DNA of 64,000 bases from Candidimonas humi (GCF_019166065.1 NZ_JAHTBN010000001.1:248001-312000), one strand, 5' to 3'; positions 44,491 to 56,467 are shown, numbered from the stretch's first letter. Program-made: numbers and translations. The notes: generated from the sequence alone by a model not told the origin.

Positions 44491-46468
44491 GGGATTTCTT
44501 GTCATCTTCGTTTTGTTTGTCCTTGGCCTGTTGGCGGCGCTGTACAAGCGGACTGCCGCGGCCCGCTGGCTGATCGCCACGGGCGCAGCATTGGCCGCCA
44601 TCCAGGCTGCCTGGGCGCTGCATGCGGGCACGCAGGGCTTCGGCGTGGCCTTGGCGCTGGCCGGCCAGCCCATGCGCTTCGCGTATTCCACCGACGCGCT
44701 CTGGCTGATGTTCTTCGGATTTGCGCCGGCCACGCTGGCCGTGGCCTTGTGCACCCCGGCACGGCAGGGTTCGGCCGGATGGCTGTTCGGGGTGGCCGTG
44801 TCCCTGCTCGGCGCGTTGGGCGTGTACGGAGCGCAGGATGCCTACGCATTCTTGATCGCCTGGGAACTCATGAGCCTGGGCGGGGCTGCCATGTTGCTGT
44901 CCGAATCGCTGTCGGCCCAGTCGGGGCAGGCCAGTCTGTTCATGCTGGCGCTGCTGGAAGTAGGCGCTGTGGCCCTGTTGCTGGCTTGCCTCATCCTGGG
45001 CCACGCCGCCCACGGCGCCATGGGCTTCGCGCAATTCCCGCAGGCCGCGCGAGGCATGTCCGGAGGGCTCAAGATATTCCTGGGCTTGCTGTTGCTGGCA
45101 GGGTTCGGCGCCAAGCTGGGCCTGCTGCCTTTCTACGAATGGTTCGCCGGAGCCTATGCTTCGGGCAGCGGCGCCTCGGGAGCGATTTTGTCGGGGGTGA
45201 TACTCAATGCCGCATTCTTTGCGCTTGCGCGCGGGCTGGTCCAGTGGCTGCCCGGCGGGGGCCTGTGGCTGCTGATACTGGGGGCAGTGGTGACGGCGAT
45301 CGGCGTGCTCTCGGCCATCTTCACGGTGCTGCATGCGTTGCAGCAGAACGACTGGCGCGCGCTCTTGTCATTGTCTACGGCCGAGAACGCGTCGGTTGCG
45401 GTGACGGCCCTGGGGGCTTGTCTCATATTCCGCGAAAATGGCCATGCGGATCTGGCGGCGCTCGCCTGGACGGTCGCCTTTCTGCATCTGGCCGGCCACG
45501 CGCTTGCCAAGGGCGGCTTGTTCTTGTGCGCCGACGGCATTTATCGCTCGGTGGGACGCTACACCATCGAGCAGCGCGGCTGGTTGCGCAGGGCCGGGCC
45601 GGCGCTCGGGGTAGGCGCCTTGTGCTGCGCGATGAGCCTGGCGGCCATCCCTCCGCAAATGGGTTTCGTCAGCGAATGGTTCACCTTCCAGACTGTGTTC
45701 CAGGGCTTCCACCTCGACGATCTGGGCAGCAAGCTGATCCTGGCGCTGGCCGGCGCCGGCTTGGCGCTCACGGCCGCAGTGGCGCTGGCCACTTTCATCA
45801 AGCTGTTCGGGGTCGGCCTGCTCGGCGCGCGCCCGGCGGGCGACCGGCAGCCTTTCCCGAAGCGCTATGGCTGGTGCGTGCTGGCGCTGGGCCTGGGCGT
45901 GCTGGTGTGCGCCGCGGGCCTGCCGGTCTGGATCAAGGCGCTGGACGACATAGACTTTGCGATCTTCGGGGCTCACGGCGCCGCAGCCATGGCCGACAAC
46001 TGGATATTGGTGCCTCTGACCAATACCTTTGCCTTCATATCGCCGTCGAAGCTGGTGATCGCCATGCCGCTGCTGGCGACCATTCCCTTGCTATTGCTAT
46101 GGGCCGGCTGGCGCCGCCGCCCCAGGCGGGCGCGGGTCTGGTATGGCGGCATGATCGAAGACCCGCAACGCGCCGCGACCTCCTCGCTCAGTTTCGCCAA
46201 TGCCTTGCGCAATTATTACCGTTTCATTTATCGGCCGGTGCAGAGCGCCGTGCGCACGCATGGCGCGAATGTGTATTTCCTGCAAAGCCTGGATTTCCGC
46301 CACGACGTCGCCAATATGTTCGAAACCATATTGTTCGACCCGCTGAGGGAATTCGTGTGGCGCCTGGCGGGAGGCCTCAGGCGCCTGCAATCGGGCGACT
46401 TGAATTTCTATCTGTCGTTCATCGGCCTCTTGCTTGCGGCCATCCTGTTCCTGACCTTGTGGCAGTAG
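44483..46468 (+). CDS. Antiporter-like membrane subunit, HyfB/NuoL type
   Basis: 661 residues, about 15-16 membrane segments. Conserved charged sites: Glu in FLIAWELMSLGGAAMLL, Lys in GAKLGLLPFYEWFAGAYASGSGASGAILSG, and His and Lys in HLAGHALAKGGLFLCADGIY. The C-terminal cytosolic loop and final helix (YYRFIYRPVQSAVRTHGANVYFLQS) resemble HyfB. The start at 44483 follows GAGGAGG and overlaps the previous gene by 8 bp. It is the last gene of the operon; no electron-input NuoEFG or formate dehydrogenase gene is present. Confidence 0.87.
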   Translation: MAEGFLVIFVLFVLGLLAALYKRTAAARWLIATGAALAAIQAAWALHAGTQGFGVALALAGQPMRFAYSTDALWLMFFGFAPATLAVALCTPARQGSAGWLFGVAVSLLGALGVYGAQDAYAFLIAWELMSLGGAAMLLSESLSAQSGQASLFMLALLEVGAVALLLACLILGHAAHGAMGFAQFPQAARGMSGGLKIFLGLLLLAGFGAKLGLLPFYEWFAGAYASGSGASGAILSGVILNAAFFALARGLVQWLPGGGLWLLILGAVVTAIGVLSAIFTVLHALQQNDWRALLSLSTAENASVAVTALGACLIFRENGHADLAALAWTVAFLHLAGHALAKGGLFLCADGIYRSVGRYTIEQRGWLRRAGPALGVGALCCAMSLAAIPPQMGFVSEWFTFQTVFQGFHLDDLGSKLILALAGAGLALTAAVALATFIKLFGVGLLGARPAGDRQPFPKRYGWCVLALGLGVLVCAAGLPVWIKALDDIDFAIFGAHGAAAMADNWILVPLTNTFAFISPSKLVIAMPLLATIPLLLLWAGWRRRPRRARVWYGGMIEDPQRAATSSLSFANALRNYYRFIYRPVQSAVRTHGANVYFLQSLDFRHDVANMFETILFDPLREFVWRLAGGLRRLQSGDLNFYLSFIGLLLAAILFLTLWQ

Positions 46469-46522
46469 CCTGGGACGGGCCCCTCGATCTGCCGATTTCG
46501 CGGGTGTTGCGTGGGTGTTTTA

Positions 46523-46552
46523 TCGACAGCGATGTATATTCAATGTTAAAAT
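46523..46552 (+). promoter_or_regulatory. Promoter of fluoride riboswitch 4
   Basis: TCGACA, 18 bp, TAAAAT, with the aptamer starting 9 nt after the -10. The -35 differs from the TTGCGC of the other three, so this unit may have a different basal strength. Confidence 0.6.
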
Positions 46553-46560
46553 ACGTGCAA

Positions 46561-46612
46561 GGAGATGGCATTCCTCCTTCAACCGCTGATCCCATCGGCT
46601 GATGATGCCTGC
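46561..46612 (+). ncRNA. Fluoride riboswitch 4 before the MutS-like/enolase operon
   Basis: GGAGATGGCATTCCTCC, TTCAACCGCTGAT, ATCGGCTGATGATGCCTGC: all conserved blocks and the GGCAT/ATGCC pseudoknot are present. The CTCCT of P1 could pair with the AGGAG ribosome-binding site of the short ORF 13 nt downstream. This would give a translational switch; it is a proposal, not shown. Confidence 0.94.
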
Positions 46613-46635
46613 GAAGCTCTGTTCAGGAGATCGTA

Positions 46636-46773
46636 ATGCTTCATGCAGCCAGCCAATTCCAGTTCCTATCCCATTCCCCATCGATCTTGTTCGGCTCGGC
46701 CTTGTTGCTTGCCGGGTCGTGGTATCGGTTTTTCAGACGCCCCGAAACGCGCAGCGCTACACGCGCGCAGTGA
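46636..46773 (+). CDS. Candidate 45-residue membrane peptide directly after the fluoride riboswitch
   Basis: A 45-codon frame starting at an ATG with AGGAGA six bases upstream, the first start after riboswitch 4. It has one hydrophobic segment (SILFGSALLLAGSWYRFF) followed by a basic tail (RRPETRSATRAQ), the shape of a single-pass small membrane protein. It ends 122 bp before the first MutS-like gene. Longer overlapping frames (46602, 46643) lack a ribosome-binding site. No homologue is known to me. Confidence 0.5.
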   Translation: MLHAASQFQFLSHSPSILFGSALLLAGSWYRFFRRPETRSATRAQ

Positions 46774-46895
46774 CCGTGCCGATCGCGCCGCCGAGCCGGC
46801 GACCTGCGAGTACGCAGCAGTTCCGATGCACGGCCTTGTTGCGAGGCAGGACATGCCGCGGCGTATCGCCGATCCGGGCCTGAAGGGGAAAGCCT

Positions 46896-48427
46896 ATGGA
46901 CTTCGACAGCATATTGTTCCAGAAAGCCGATGAAGGCTTGCGGGTGCAAGCCTTGCCTGCGCCCGATTTTTTCGTCGACCTGAGCCTGGACAAGATCGTC
47001 GCCACGGCCATTGCGGGCAAGGAAGAATACGATCTCGCGCCGTTCTTTCGCGCACCGCTGGGCGATCTCGCAGCCATACGCTATCGCAACGAGATCATGC
47101 AGGACCTCGAGGGCGGCAGCCTGATCGACCACGTACGCGCCTTCGCCCAGGCCATGCGCGATATGCGCGAGCGGCTGCAGCAAGCCGAAAAGCTCTACTA
47201 CAAGTACCAGAAGCAATGGTGGTTTCTGGACGCGGTCCGCACTTACTGTGATGGCGTCATCGCGTTTTCCCGCGACGTGGCCGCCGACCGGCCGCGGTCC
47301 GCGGGCATGGCGGCCTTGCGCGACTACCTGTCCGCCTATGTGCAGGGCGCTGCCTTCCGAGCCCTGCAGGAGCAGACTGCCGCGGTCATCGGCGGCTTGG
47401 CGGGGGTGCGCTACTGCATGCACATCCATGGCGACACGATCGAAGTCCTGCCCTATGAGGAGGAGCCCGACTACAGCGCGGTGGTCGGCAAGACTTTCGA
47501 AAAATTCAAGCTTGGAGCCGTCAAGGATTACCGCATCAAGTTTTCCGAATGGCCGGACATGAACCACATCGAGGCGCAAGTGCTCGACCTGGTGGCGCGG
47601 CGCAACCCGGAAGTCTTTGCGCAGTTGGAGGCATATTGCGCGTCCAACAAGGGCTACCTTGACGCGGTGATCGCGCGCTTCGACCGCGAGGTGCAGTTCT
47701 ATGTAGCCTGGCTCGAGCACATTGCCCGCCTGCGGCGCTCGGGCCTGAAATTCTGCTACGCGGAGATGTCCGACTCCGACAAGTCGCTGCTTAGCGAAGA
47801 CGGCTTCGACCTGGCCCTGGCCTACAAGCTGGCGCAGGACGGCTCGCCCGTGGTGTGCAATGACTTCCATCTCGAGGGCAAGGAGCGCATAGTCATCGTC
47901 TCCGGCCCCAACAACGGCGGCAAGACCACGTTTTCCAGGACGTTCGGGCAGTTGCACTACCTGGCCAGCCTGGGCTGTCCCGTGGCGGGCAGCCGCGCCA
48001 GGCTGTTCCTGCCGGACCGCATCTATACGCACTACGAGCGGGAAGAAAACATCAAGAATCTGCGCGGCAAGCTGCAGGACGATCTGGTGCGCATCCACGA
48101 CATCCTGCAAAAAGCGACGCCTCGCAGCATCGTCATCATGAACGAGATCTTCACGTCCACGACCACGCAGGATGCGCTCGTCCTCAGCCGCAGCGTGCTG
48201 GAGCATCTCATCGAACAGGACATTATTGCAGTCTGCGTCACTTTCCTGGACGAGCTGGGCACGCTCAGCGACACGATCGTCAGCATGTCCAGCACCATCG
48301 TCCCCGACAACCCCGCGCAGCGCACCTACAAGGTCGTGCGCAAGCAGCCCGACGGGCTCGCCTATGCGCTGTCCATCGCCGAGAAGTACCGGCTTACCTA
48401 CGCTTTGCTGAAGGAGCGGCTGCAATC

Positions 48428-48431
<4 letters not shown>
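46896..48431 (+). CDS. MutS-related ATPase, first of a fluoride-linked pair
   Basis: 511 residues. It lacks the MutS mismatch-recognition and connector domains. It has a helical lever-like N-terminal region (1-300) and the MutS-type ABC ATPase at the C-terminus. Walker A is SGPNNGGKTTF (G337-T345) and Walker B SIVIMNEIF, with Asn416-Glu417 in place of the usual Asp-Glu. THYEREENIKNLRGKLQDDLVRI is the MutS-like D-loop/Q region. It overlaps the next gene by 4 bp. The family has been found under fluoride riboswitches, but its task is unknown. The start follows AAGGGGA. Confidence 0.85.
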
Positions 48432-51281
<2,850 letters not shown>

Positions 51282-51318
51282 ATTGGACGCCCGCCGCACA
51301 CGCGAAATCCTTGGGACG

Positions 51319-52665
51319 ATGATGGTGCCGTCCGATCTCACTCGGGGTACCGGCGCAAATGGCGTTGCGGTGGGCTCCGCCGCAGAGGCGCCTGGCCCAG
51401 GCTGCGAGGTATGCGGGCAATTGGGCGAGGCGCACGACAAGTATCTGGCGCGTTTGCGCCGCGATGGCCGCATGCGGCGCGGGTTGACGCAGGCGCTGGT
51501 GGCCAGCATGGGATTCTGCCCCGGCCATGAGCAGTTGCTGCGCAGCGATCCCGAGTTGCGCGACTGGGTCGGCCTGCGCATCGATGAAGCCCGCGCGGGG
51601 TTTGCGTCGCTACTGAGCCGGACGCGGCTGCAGGACGAGGTATTGCAGGAAATCGTTTTTGGCGCCCGCAATCATTGTCCCGCTTGTCTGTACTGCCGGC
51701 GTCTCGCGGGGCACCGCATCTCCCGCAAGTTGCGGGACATCCAGGCAGGGCGGGACCGGGCCTCGGCGCTGCTGTCGGACCGGCTATGCTTCGAGCATGC
51801 GCGCCAATTGACCGAGCGCTGCGATGGCGGCGCCCTCAAGAGCCGGCTGCTGCGCGCCCTGCGGCGCAAGGGCAAGGCCATAATCGAACGTTTGCAGGCC
51901 CGCGCGGAAAGCGGCGCAAGCATGTGCTGCGATCCTCGCGACACGGCGGCGCTGGTGGAATATGTGTTCGACACAGTGCAGGCCGCATCCGATGCGGGGC
52001 AGGCGCCCGGCATGGACACGGTGTCCGGCGCAGATCTGGCGCTTTTTCGCGGCAGCGCGGCTGCAGGATTCGTCTCGTGCCCGGTATGCCGCGAACTGCG
52101 GCAGGCCCGGGCAAGTTGGCTGGACGCGGTGAGCTCGACCATACGCCTGGAGCAGCCTGCTTGGCTGGCGCTGCCGACTTGCGCCGAACATCTGGGAATC
52201 TGCCTGGACGGACAGACCACGGCCGGCCTGCGGGCGCTGGCGGGCGCATATATAGACGCTGCTTTTGCGGCTCGGCGCAAGCTCAAGCCCGTCGCGGCGC
52301 CGGCAAAGAAACGCTCGCGCAACTCCCTGCGCTGGTTCGATCCTCCCGCCAGGGCCGGGGCAGAACCGCCCGGCGGCGACGCCGCTGCGCACGGAGCCGC
52401 GCACCCGGAGGAAGATGGCGAAGAGCTTTCCTGCTATATGCGCCTGCATTGTCCGGGCTGCCAGGCTGCGGACATTGCCCTGCGCGGCGCCGTGTCGTCC
52501 TGGCTGCGTGCTTATGCCTGCGCCTCGCAAGCCGGGCAGGGCGGTCTGACCCGGCAGTTGTGTCTCAAGCATCTGGCCGAAGCCCTGATCTACGCGCCGC
52601 AGCAGAACCTGCGGGCCAGCATTCTTTCGAACTTGCAGGCGGGTGGCGGAGGCCACATTGCCTAG
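51319..52665 (+). CDS. Unknown protein with four CxxC...CxxH modules, end of the fluoride operon
   Basis: 448 residues from ATG 51319 (37 bp after eno); an earlier ATG at 51226 lies inside eno. Four repeats each pair a CxxC with a CxxH about 31-35 residues later: C29/C32-C67/H70, C120/C123-C157/H160, C254/C257-C288/H291 and C378/C381-C415/H418. Such spacing suggests four treble-clef-like zinc (or Fe-S) modules. The pattern reminds one of DUF6062-like proteins, but I do not recognise the family firmly. Between modules 3 and 4 lies a charged linker (residues 318-372). No signal peptide or membrane segment. Confidence 0.75.
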   Translation: MMVPSDLTRGTGANGVAVGSAAEAPGPGCEVCGQLGEAHDKYLARLRRDGRMRRGLTQALVASMGFCPGHEQLLRSDPELRDWVGLRIDEARAGFASLLSRTRLQDEVLQEIVFGARNHCPACLYCRRLAGHRISRKLRDIQAGRDRASALLSDRLCFEHARQLTERCDGGALKSRLLRALRRKGKAIIERLQARAESGASMCCDPRDTAALVEYVFDTVQAASDAGQAPGMDTVSGADLALFRGSAAAGFVSCPVCRELRQARASWLDAVSSTIRLEQPAWLALPTCAEHLGICLDGQTTAGLRALAGAYIDAAFAARRKLKPVAAPAKKRSRNSLRWFDPPARAGAEPPGGDAAAHGAAHPEEDGEELSCYMRLHCPGCQAADIALRGAVSSWLRAYACASQAGQGGLTRQLCLKHLAEALIYAPQQNLRASILSNLQAGGGGHIA

Positions 52666-52771
52666 GACAGGGCCGCATATCGGTGCGCGGCGCCGCCGTG
52701 CGGCGCAGGGCCGCCACAGGCAGGCCGTGGCGGAGGGAATAGACCGTGCGGCCGCCGTGCCGGCCGCCGGG

Positions 52772-53587
52772 TTAACTGATGATCAGTACCAGCGCGCCCA
52801 CCAGCCAGCAATAGAAAGCGAAGGGCCGCATAGCGTTGATTTCGTTGCGCTTGAACCAGCTCATCAGGGCCCAGACGCTGAGGTAGGCGACCACGCCGGC
52901 CACCACGGCGCCGAGCAGGGCGGTTTGCATGACCTGTGCTCCGCCTTGGTGGGCAAGCTTGGGGATTTCCAGGATGCTGGCCCCCGCGATGATCGGCGTG
53001 GCCAGCAGCATGGAATAGCGGGCCGCCGCAGCGTGGTTCAGGCCGGCCCAGAAGCCGGCGACCATGCTGGCCCCCGAGCGGGAAAAACCCGGTATCAAGG
53101 CGAGCGATTGGGCCAGGCCTATGCCCAGAGCTTGCGGCAGGCTGAGCTCGGTCAGTTCGCGAGTGCCGCGGCCGCGCACCTTTTCGCCTACGAACAGGAT
53201 CACGCCGTTGACGATCAGGAACACGGCGGCGGAGGTCACATCCGAAAAAATGCCTTTCAAGGCTTTTTCGAAGATCAGCCCGATCAAGGCCGCGGGCACC
53301 GTGCCGACCACCACCAGCAGCAGTTCGCGCCGCGCCACGGCATCGCGTCCGCCCAGCACGCTGCGGGCAAAGGCGATCCAGTCCTTGCGGAAATACAGCA
53401 GCAGGGCGATGGCGGTGCCCAGGTGCAGCATCACCACTACCGGCAGGAAGTGGATCTTGAGGAATTCGGGGGTGAGATTCCAGCCGAAGGCCCAGGGCGT
53501 CAGCACCGCGTGGGCCACGCTGGAAATAGGAAACAGCTCGCTCACGCCTTGCACGATGGCGAGCAGGATGATCTGGAAGTGGGACAT
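52772..53587 (-). CDS. uppP: Undecaprenyl-diphosphatase UppP/BacA
   Basis: Recycles the lipid carrier undecaprenyl diphosphate for cell-wall synthesis. 271 residues, about eight membrane segments. Signature motifs are IVQGVSELFPISSVAHAVL and LIPGFSRSGASMVAGFWAGL. The first differs from the more usual GxTEFLPISSTGH, so this is a divergent branch. The start at 53587 is set by the hydrophobic first helix. It converges with the Cys-rich protein gene and faces away from ugpB2. Confidence 0.9.
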   Translation of the reverse strand: MSHFQIILLAIVQGVSELFPISSVAHAVLTPWAFGWNLTPEFLKIHFLPVVVMLHLGTAIALLLYFRKDWIAFARSVLGGRDAVARRELLLVVVGTVPAALIGLIFEKALKGIFSDVTSAAVFLIVNGVILFVGEKVRGRGTRELTELSLPQALGIGLAQSLALIPGFSRSGASMVAGFWAGLNHAAAARYSMLLATPIIAGASILEIPKLAHQGGAQVMQTALLGAVVAGVVAYLSVWALMSWFKRNEINAMRPFAFYCWLVGALVLIIS

Positions 53588-54161
53588 GGGGAAACCGGAG
53601 AGATGCGGGTGGCGGAATTGTAGCGGCCCGGCGAGCCGCCAATTATTGCCGAAAGTAAATGGGCCGAACGGATCGCAAGCATGGGCGCCGGCCGGCATAG
53701 GGCTGGAATGCGGTCTTGCGGCAGCTTTTTTGCAGGGGCGGAGCTTGCGGCCTCGTAGACATCGCAAACCTACCCGTGTTTACCCTAGGATCACGCCTGT
53801 GTCGCACTCCTGTCAATTTTGCAAGGTATCCTGCCGAGCCGCGCGGATACTGCTTATGCGGCGTTTTTCGCAGTCTCGCACATAATTTCACTCTTGTTGC
53901 ACGGATGTGCAATATCTCGTATAGTCACCCTGCAATTTTTGCAGACCATGCCCCTGAGGGCCTGTGATTCCATGTCATGGAGCGCAGGGCGCGGGAATCG
54001 TTATTCACAAACTGTCGGCGCACCGGACCGCTATCACTATGCGAAAAGGGCGGGTCGGCAGCGGTACGCGGGCTAGTTGCGCACCGCCGCTATACGCGAC
54101 TCGCTGCGTCGTACGCCATCCGCCGCCATGCTCGGGCGGGACTAGGCTCAAGGAGACCTCC
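53588..54161. other. Regulatory intergenic region upstream of ugpB2
   Basis: 574 bp between uppP (minus) and ugpB2 (plus) with no supported gene. It holds the palindromic promoter/operator at 53897-53925, a second TGCAATTTTTGCA dyad at 53931-53943, and an approximately 230 nt untranslated leader before the ugpB2 start. Short ORFs here lack ribosome-binding sites. Confidence 0.6.
53897..53925 (+). promoter_or_regulatory. ugpB2 promoter with TTGCAC-N4-GTGCAA operator
   Basis: TTGCACGGATGTGCAA is a perfect 6-4-6 palindrome (53897-53912). TTGCAC also sits where a -35 would be, 17 bp before TATAGT (53920-53925). A bound protein would block RNA polymerase. Exactly the same arrangement precedes glpD at 63914-63942 on the other strand. 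The SorC-type regulator in this operon is the likely binder. Confidence 0.75.
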
Positions 54162-55472
54162 ATGCGTTTCAATTTCAAACCCCTGGCAGCCGCGACGCTG
54201 ATGATGGCGGCCGCAAGCTCTGCGCACGCCGTTACCGAAATCACGTGGTGGTATTCGAATACCGGCGCCTTGAGCGACCGCATCCAGGCCATGGTGGCCG
54301 ATTTCAACAAGAGCCAGCCCGACTATAAAGTAAAGGCTATCTACAAGGGTGGTTACGACGAGTCGATGGCGGCGGCGATCGCGGCCTATCGCGCCGGCAA
54401 CGCGCCCAACATCCTGCAGGTGTTCGAGGTCGGCACCGCCACCATGATGCATGCCAAGGGCGCCATTGTTTCCGTCACCAAGCTGATGAAGGACGCCGGC
54501 GAGAAGTTCGATCCCAAGGCCTATGTGCCCGCGGTGGCCAGCTACTACACCACCAACAAGGGCGAGATGCTGTCGCTGCCTTTCAACAGCTCGACCACGG
54601 TGTTCTTCTATAACAAGGACATGTTCGCCAAGGCGGGGCTGGATCCCGAAAAGCCCCCGGTCACCTGGGCTGACGTGCTGGCCGACGCCAAGAAGCTCAA
54701 GGCCAGCGGCGTGCAGTGCCCGTACACCACCTCCTGGCAGTCGTGGGTCGAGCTGGAAAGTTTCTCGGCCTGGCACAACGTGGCGTTCGCCAGCGAAGAC
54801 AACGGCATGGGCGGCCTGGGCGCCAGGCTGGAATTCAACAGCCCGCTGCATGTGCGCCACATCCAGAACCTCGCAAACTGGGCCAAGCAGGGCCTGTTCG
54901 TCTATTCCGGCCGCAAGACCGAGGGCGACTCCAAGTTCTTCACCGGCAAGTGCGCGATGCTGACCTCGTCCAGCGCTACCTACGGCAATATCGTCAAGAA
55001 CGCGCAGTTCAAATTCGGCGTGTCGCCGCTGCCGTACTATGCGGACGTCAAGGGCGCGCCGCAGAACACCGTCATCGGCGGCGCCTCGCTGTGGGTCATG
55101 AGCGGCAAGAAGCCGGACGAATACAAGGGCGTGGCCAAGTTCTTCGAATACCTGTCGAAGCCCGAAGTTCAGGCCGAATGGCACCAGGCCACCGGCTACC
55201 TGCCGGCCACTATCGCAGCGTATGAATTGACCAAGAAGTCGGGCTTCTACAAGACGCATCCCGGCACGGACGTCGCAGTCAAGCAGATGATCGTCAAGAT
55301 CACCGACAAGTCGCGCGGCATCCGCCTCGGCAATTTCGTGCAGATCCGCGGCATCATCGACGAAGAGCTCGAAGGTGTCTGGGCCGGCAAGAAGACCGCC
55401 AAGCAGGCGCTGGACAGCGCCGTGGAACGCGGCAACAAGCTGCTGGTGCGCTTCCAGAAGGCCAATCAGTAG
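54162..55472 (+). CDS. ugpB: sn-glycerol-3-phosphate-binding protein UgpB (copy 2)
   Basis: 436 residues with signal peptide MRFNFKPLAAATLMMAAASSAHA and AAGGAGA before the ATG. It shares with UgpB NAPNILQVFEVGTATMM, PFNSSTTVFFYNKDMF, GGASLWVM, EWHQATGYLP and LGNFVQIRGIIDEELEGVWAGKKTAKQALD. The opening is WWYSNTGALSD instead of FWHxMxG, and YDESM stands for YEQNL, changes near the ligand site that may shift specificity. First gene of the second ugp operon, 110 bp before ugpA2. Confidence 0.93.
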   Translation: MRFNFKPLAAATLMMAAASSAHAVTEITWWYSNTGALSDRIQAMVADFNKSQPDYKVKAIYKGGYDESMAAAIAAYRAGNAPNILQVFEVGTATMMHAKGAIVSVTKLMKDAGEKFDPKAYVPAVASYYTTNKGEMLSLPFNSSTTVFFYNKDMFAKAGLDPEKPPVTWADVLADAKKLKASGVQCPYTTSWQSWVELESFSAWHNVAFASEDNGMGGLGARLEFNSPLHVRHIQNLANWAKQGLFVYSGRKTEGDSKFFTGKCAMLTSSSATYGNIVKNAQFKFGVSPLPYYADVKGAPQNTVIGGASLWVMSGKKPDEYKGVAKFFEYLSKPEVQAEWHQATGYLPATIAAYELTKKSGFYKTHPGTDVAVKQMIVKITDKSRGIRLGNFVQIRGIIDEELEGVWAGKKTAKQALDSAVERGNKLLVRFQKANQ

Positions 55473-55508
55473 CCTGCGCAGCAGACGCGCCGGCAAGCCA
55501 CGTTCCCT

Positions 55509-55534
55509 GCCGCCCGGCGGGGGGCTCGGGCGGC
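55509..55534 (+). repeat. Hairpin in the ugpB2-ugpA2 gap
   Basis: GCCGCCCG and CGGGCGGC form an 8 bp GC stem around a 10 nt loop, 36 bp after the ugpB2 stop. No T run follows, so it may stabilise the ugpB2 message rather than end it. The first ugp operon has a terminator-like hairpin at the same place. Confidence 0.6.
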
Positions 55535-55582
55535 CGGCGCCCGACGACGCTACGCACCGCCGCGCCTCATTGAATATTCGCT

Positions 55583-56467
55583 ATGGAAAAACGCGCCCGC
55601 TTCAAATCCTACTGGCTACCTTATGCGCTGGTCGCTCCGCAGATCATCGTATCGCTGCTGTTCTTCTTCTGGCCTGCCATCGAGGCCCTGTACCAGTCGG
55701 TGCAGATGCAGGATGCATTCGGGCTTTCCTCGCAATTCGCCGGCCTGAGCAATTTTTACGACCTGTTCCAGGACGGCAGCTATCTCGCGTCGTTCAAGAC
55801 CACGGCTATCTTTTCCGTCAGCGTCGCTTTCTTCGGCATGACGCTGTCGATGATCCTGGCGGCTTTCGCCGACCGGGCCTTGCGCGGCTCGGCGTTCTAC
55901 CGCACCTTGCTGATCTGGCCCTACGCGGTGGCCCCCGTCGTGGTGGGCACGCTCTGGAGCTTCATGCTGTCGCCGGGACTGGGCATCATCGCCGTGGCGC
56001 TGGAACACTTCGGCATACACTGGGACAGCACGCTCAATGGCACCGATGCGATGATACTGATCGTCATCGCCGCCATCTGGAAGCAGCTCAGCTATAACTT
56101 CCTGTTCTTCCTGGCGGGCCTGCAGTCGATCCCGAAATCCCTGGTCGAGGCCGCGGCAATCGACGGCGCGGGCCCGGTGCGGCGCTTCGCCACCATCGTC
56201 TTCCCGCTGCTGTCGCCCACCACATTCTTCCTGCTGGTGATGAACATCGTCTATGCGTTCTTCGACACCTTCGGGATCATCGATGCCACCACGCAGGGCG
56301 GCCCGCAAAAAGACACGCAGATCCTGGTGTACAAGGTGTTCTTCGACGGCTTCCGCGGCGGCGACATCGGCAGCTCGGCGGCGCAGTCCGTGGTCTTGAT
56401 GACCGTGGTGATCACGCTGACGGTTCTCCAGTTCAAGTACGTCGAACGCAAGGTGCAGTACTCATGA
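55583..56467 (+). CDS. ugpA: sn-glycerol-3-phosphate ABC transporter permease UgpA (copy 2)
   Basis: 294 residues, six membrane spans, EAA loop [31 protein letters not shown]. It begins MEKRARFKSYWLPYALVAPQ. It overlaps ugpE2 by 4 bp. The protein aligns with copy 1 along its full length ([32 protein letters not shown]). Confidence 0.94.
   Translation: MEKRARFKSYWLPYALVAPQIIVSLLFFFWPAIEALYQSVQMQDAFGLSSQFAGLSNFYDLFQDGSYLASFKTTAIFSVSVAFFGMTLSMILAAFADRALRGSAFYRTLLIWPYAVAPVVVGTLWSFMLSPGLGIIAVALEHFGIHWDSTLNGTDAMILIVIAAIWKQLSYNFLFFLAGLQSIPKSLVEAAAIDGAGPVRRFATIVFPLLSPTTFFLLVMNIVYAFFDTFGIIDATTQGGPQKDTQILVYKVFFDGFRGGDIGSSAAQSVVLMTVVITLTVLQFKYVERKVQYS

Noticed and set aside
46602-46883. 93-residue ORF after riboswitch 4
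   Set aside because: It starts inside the aptamer and has no ribosome-binding site. The overlapping 45-codon ORF at 46636 has a proper AGGAGA.
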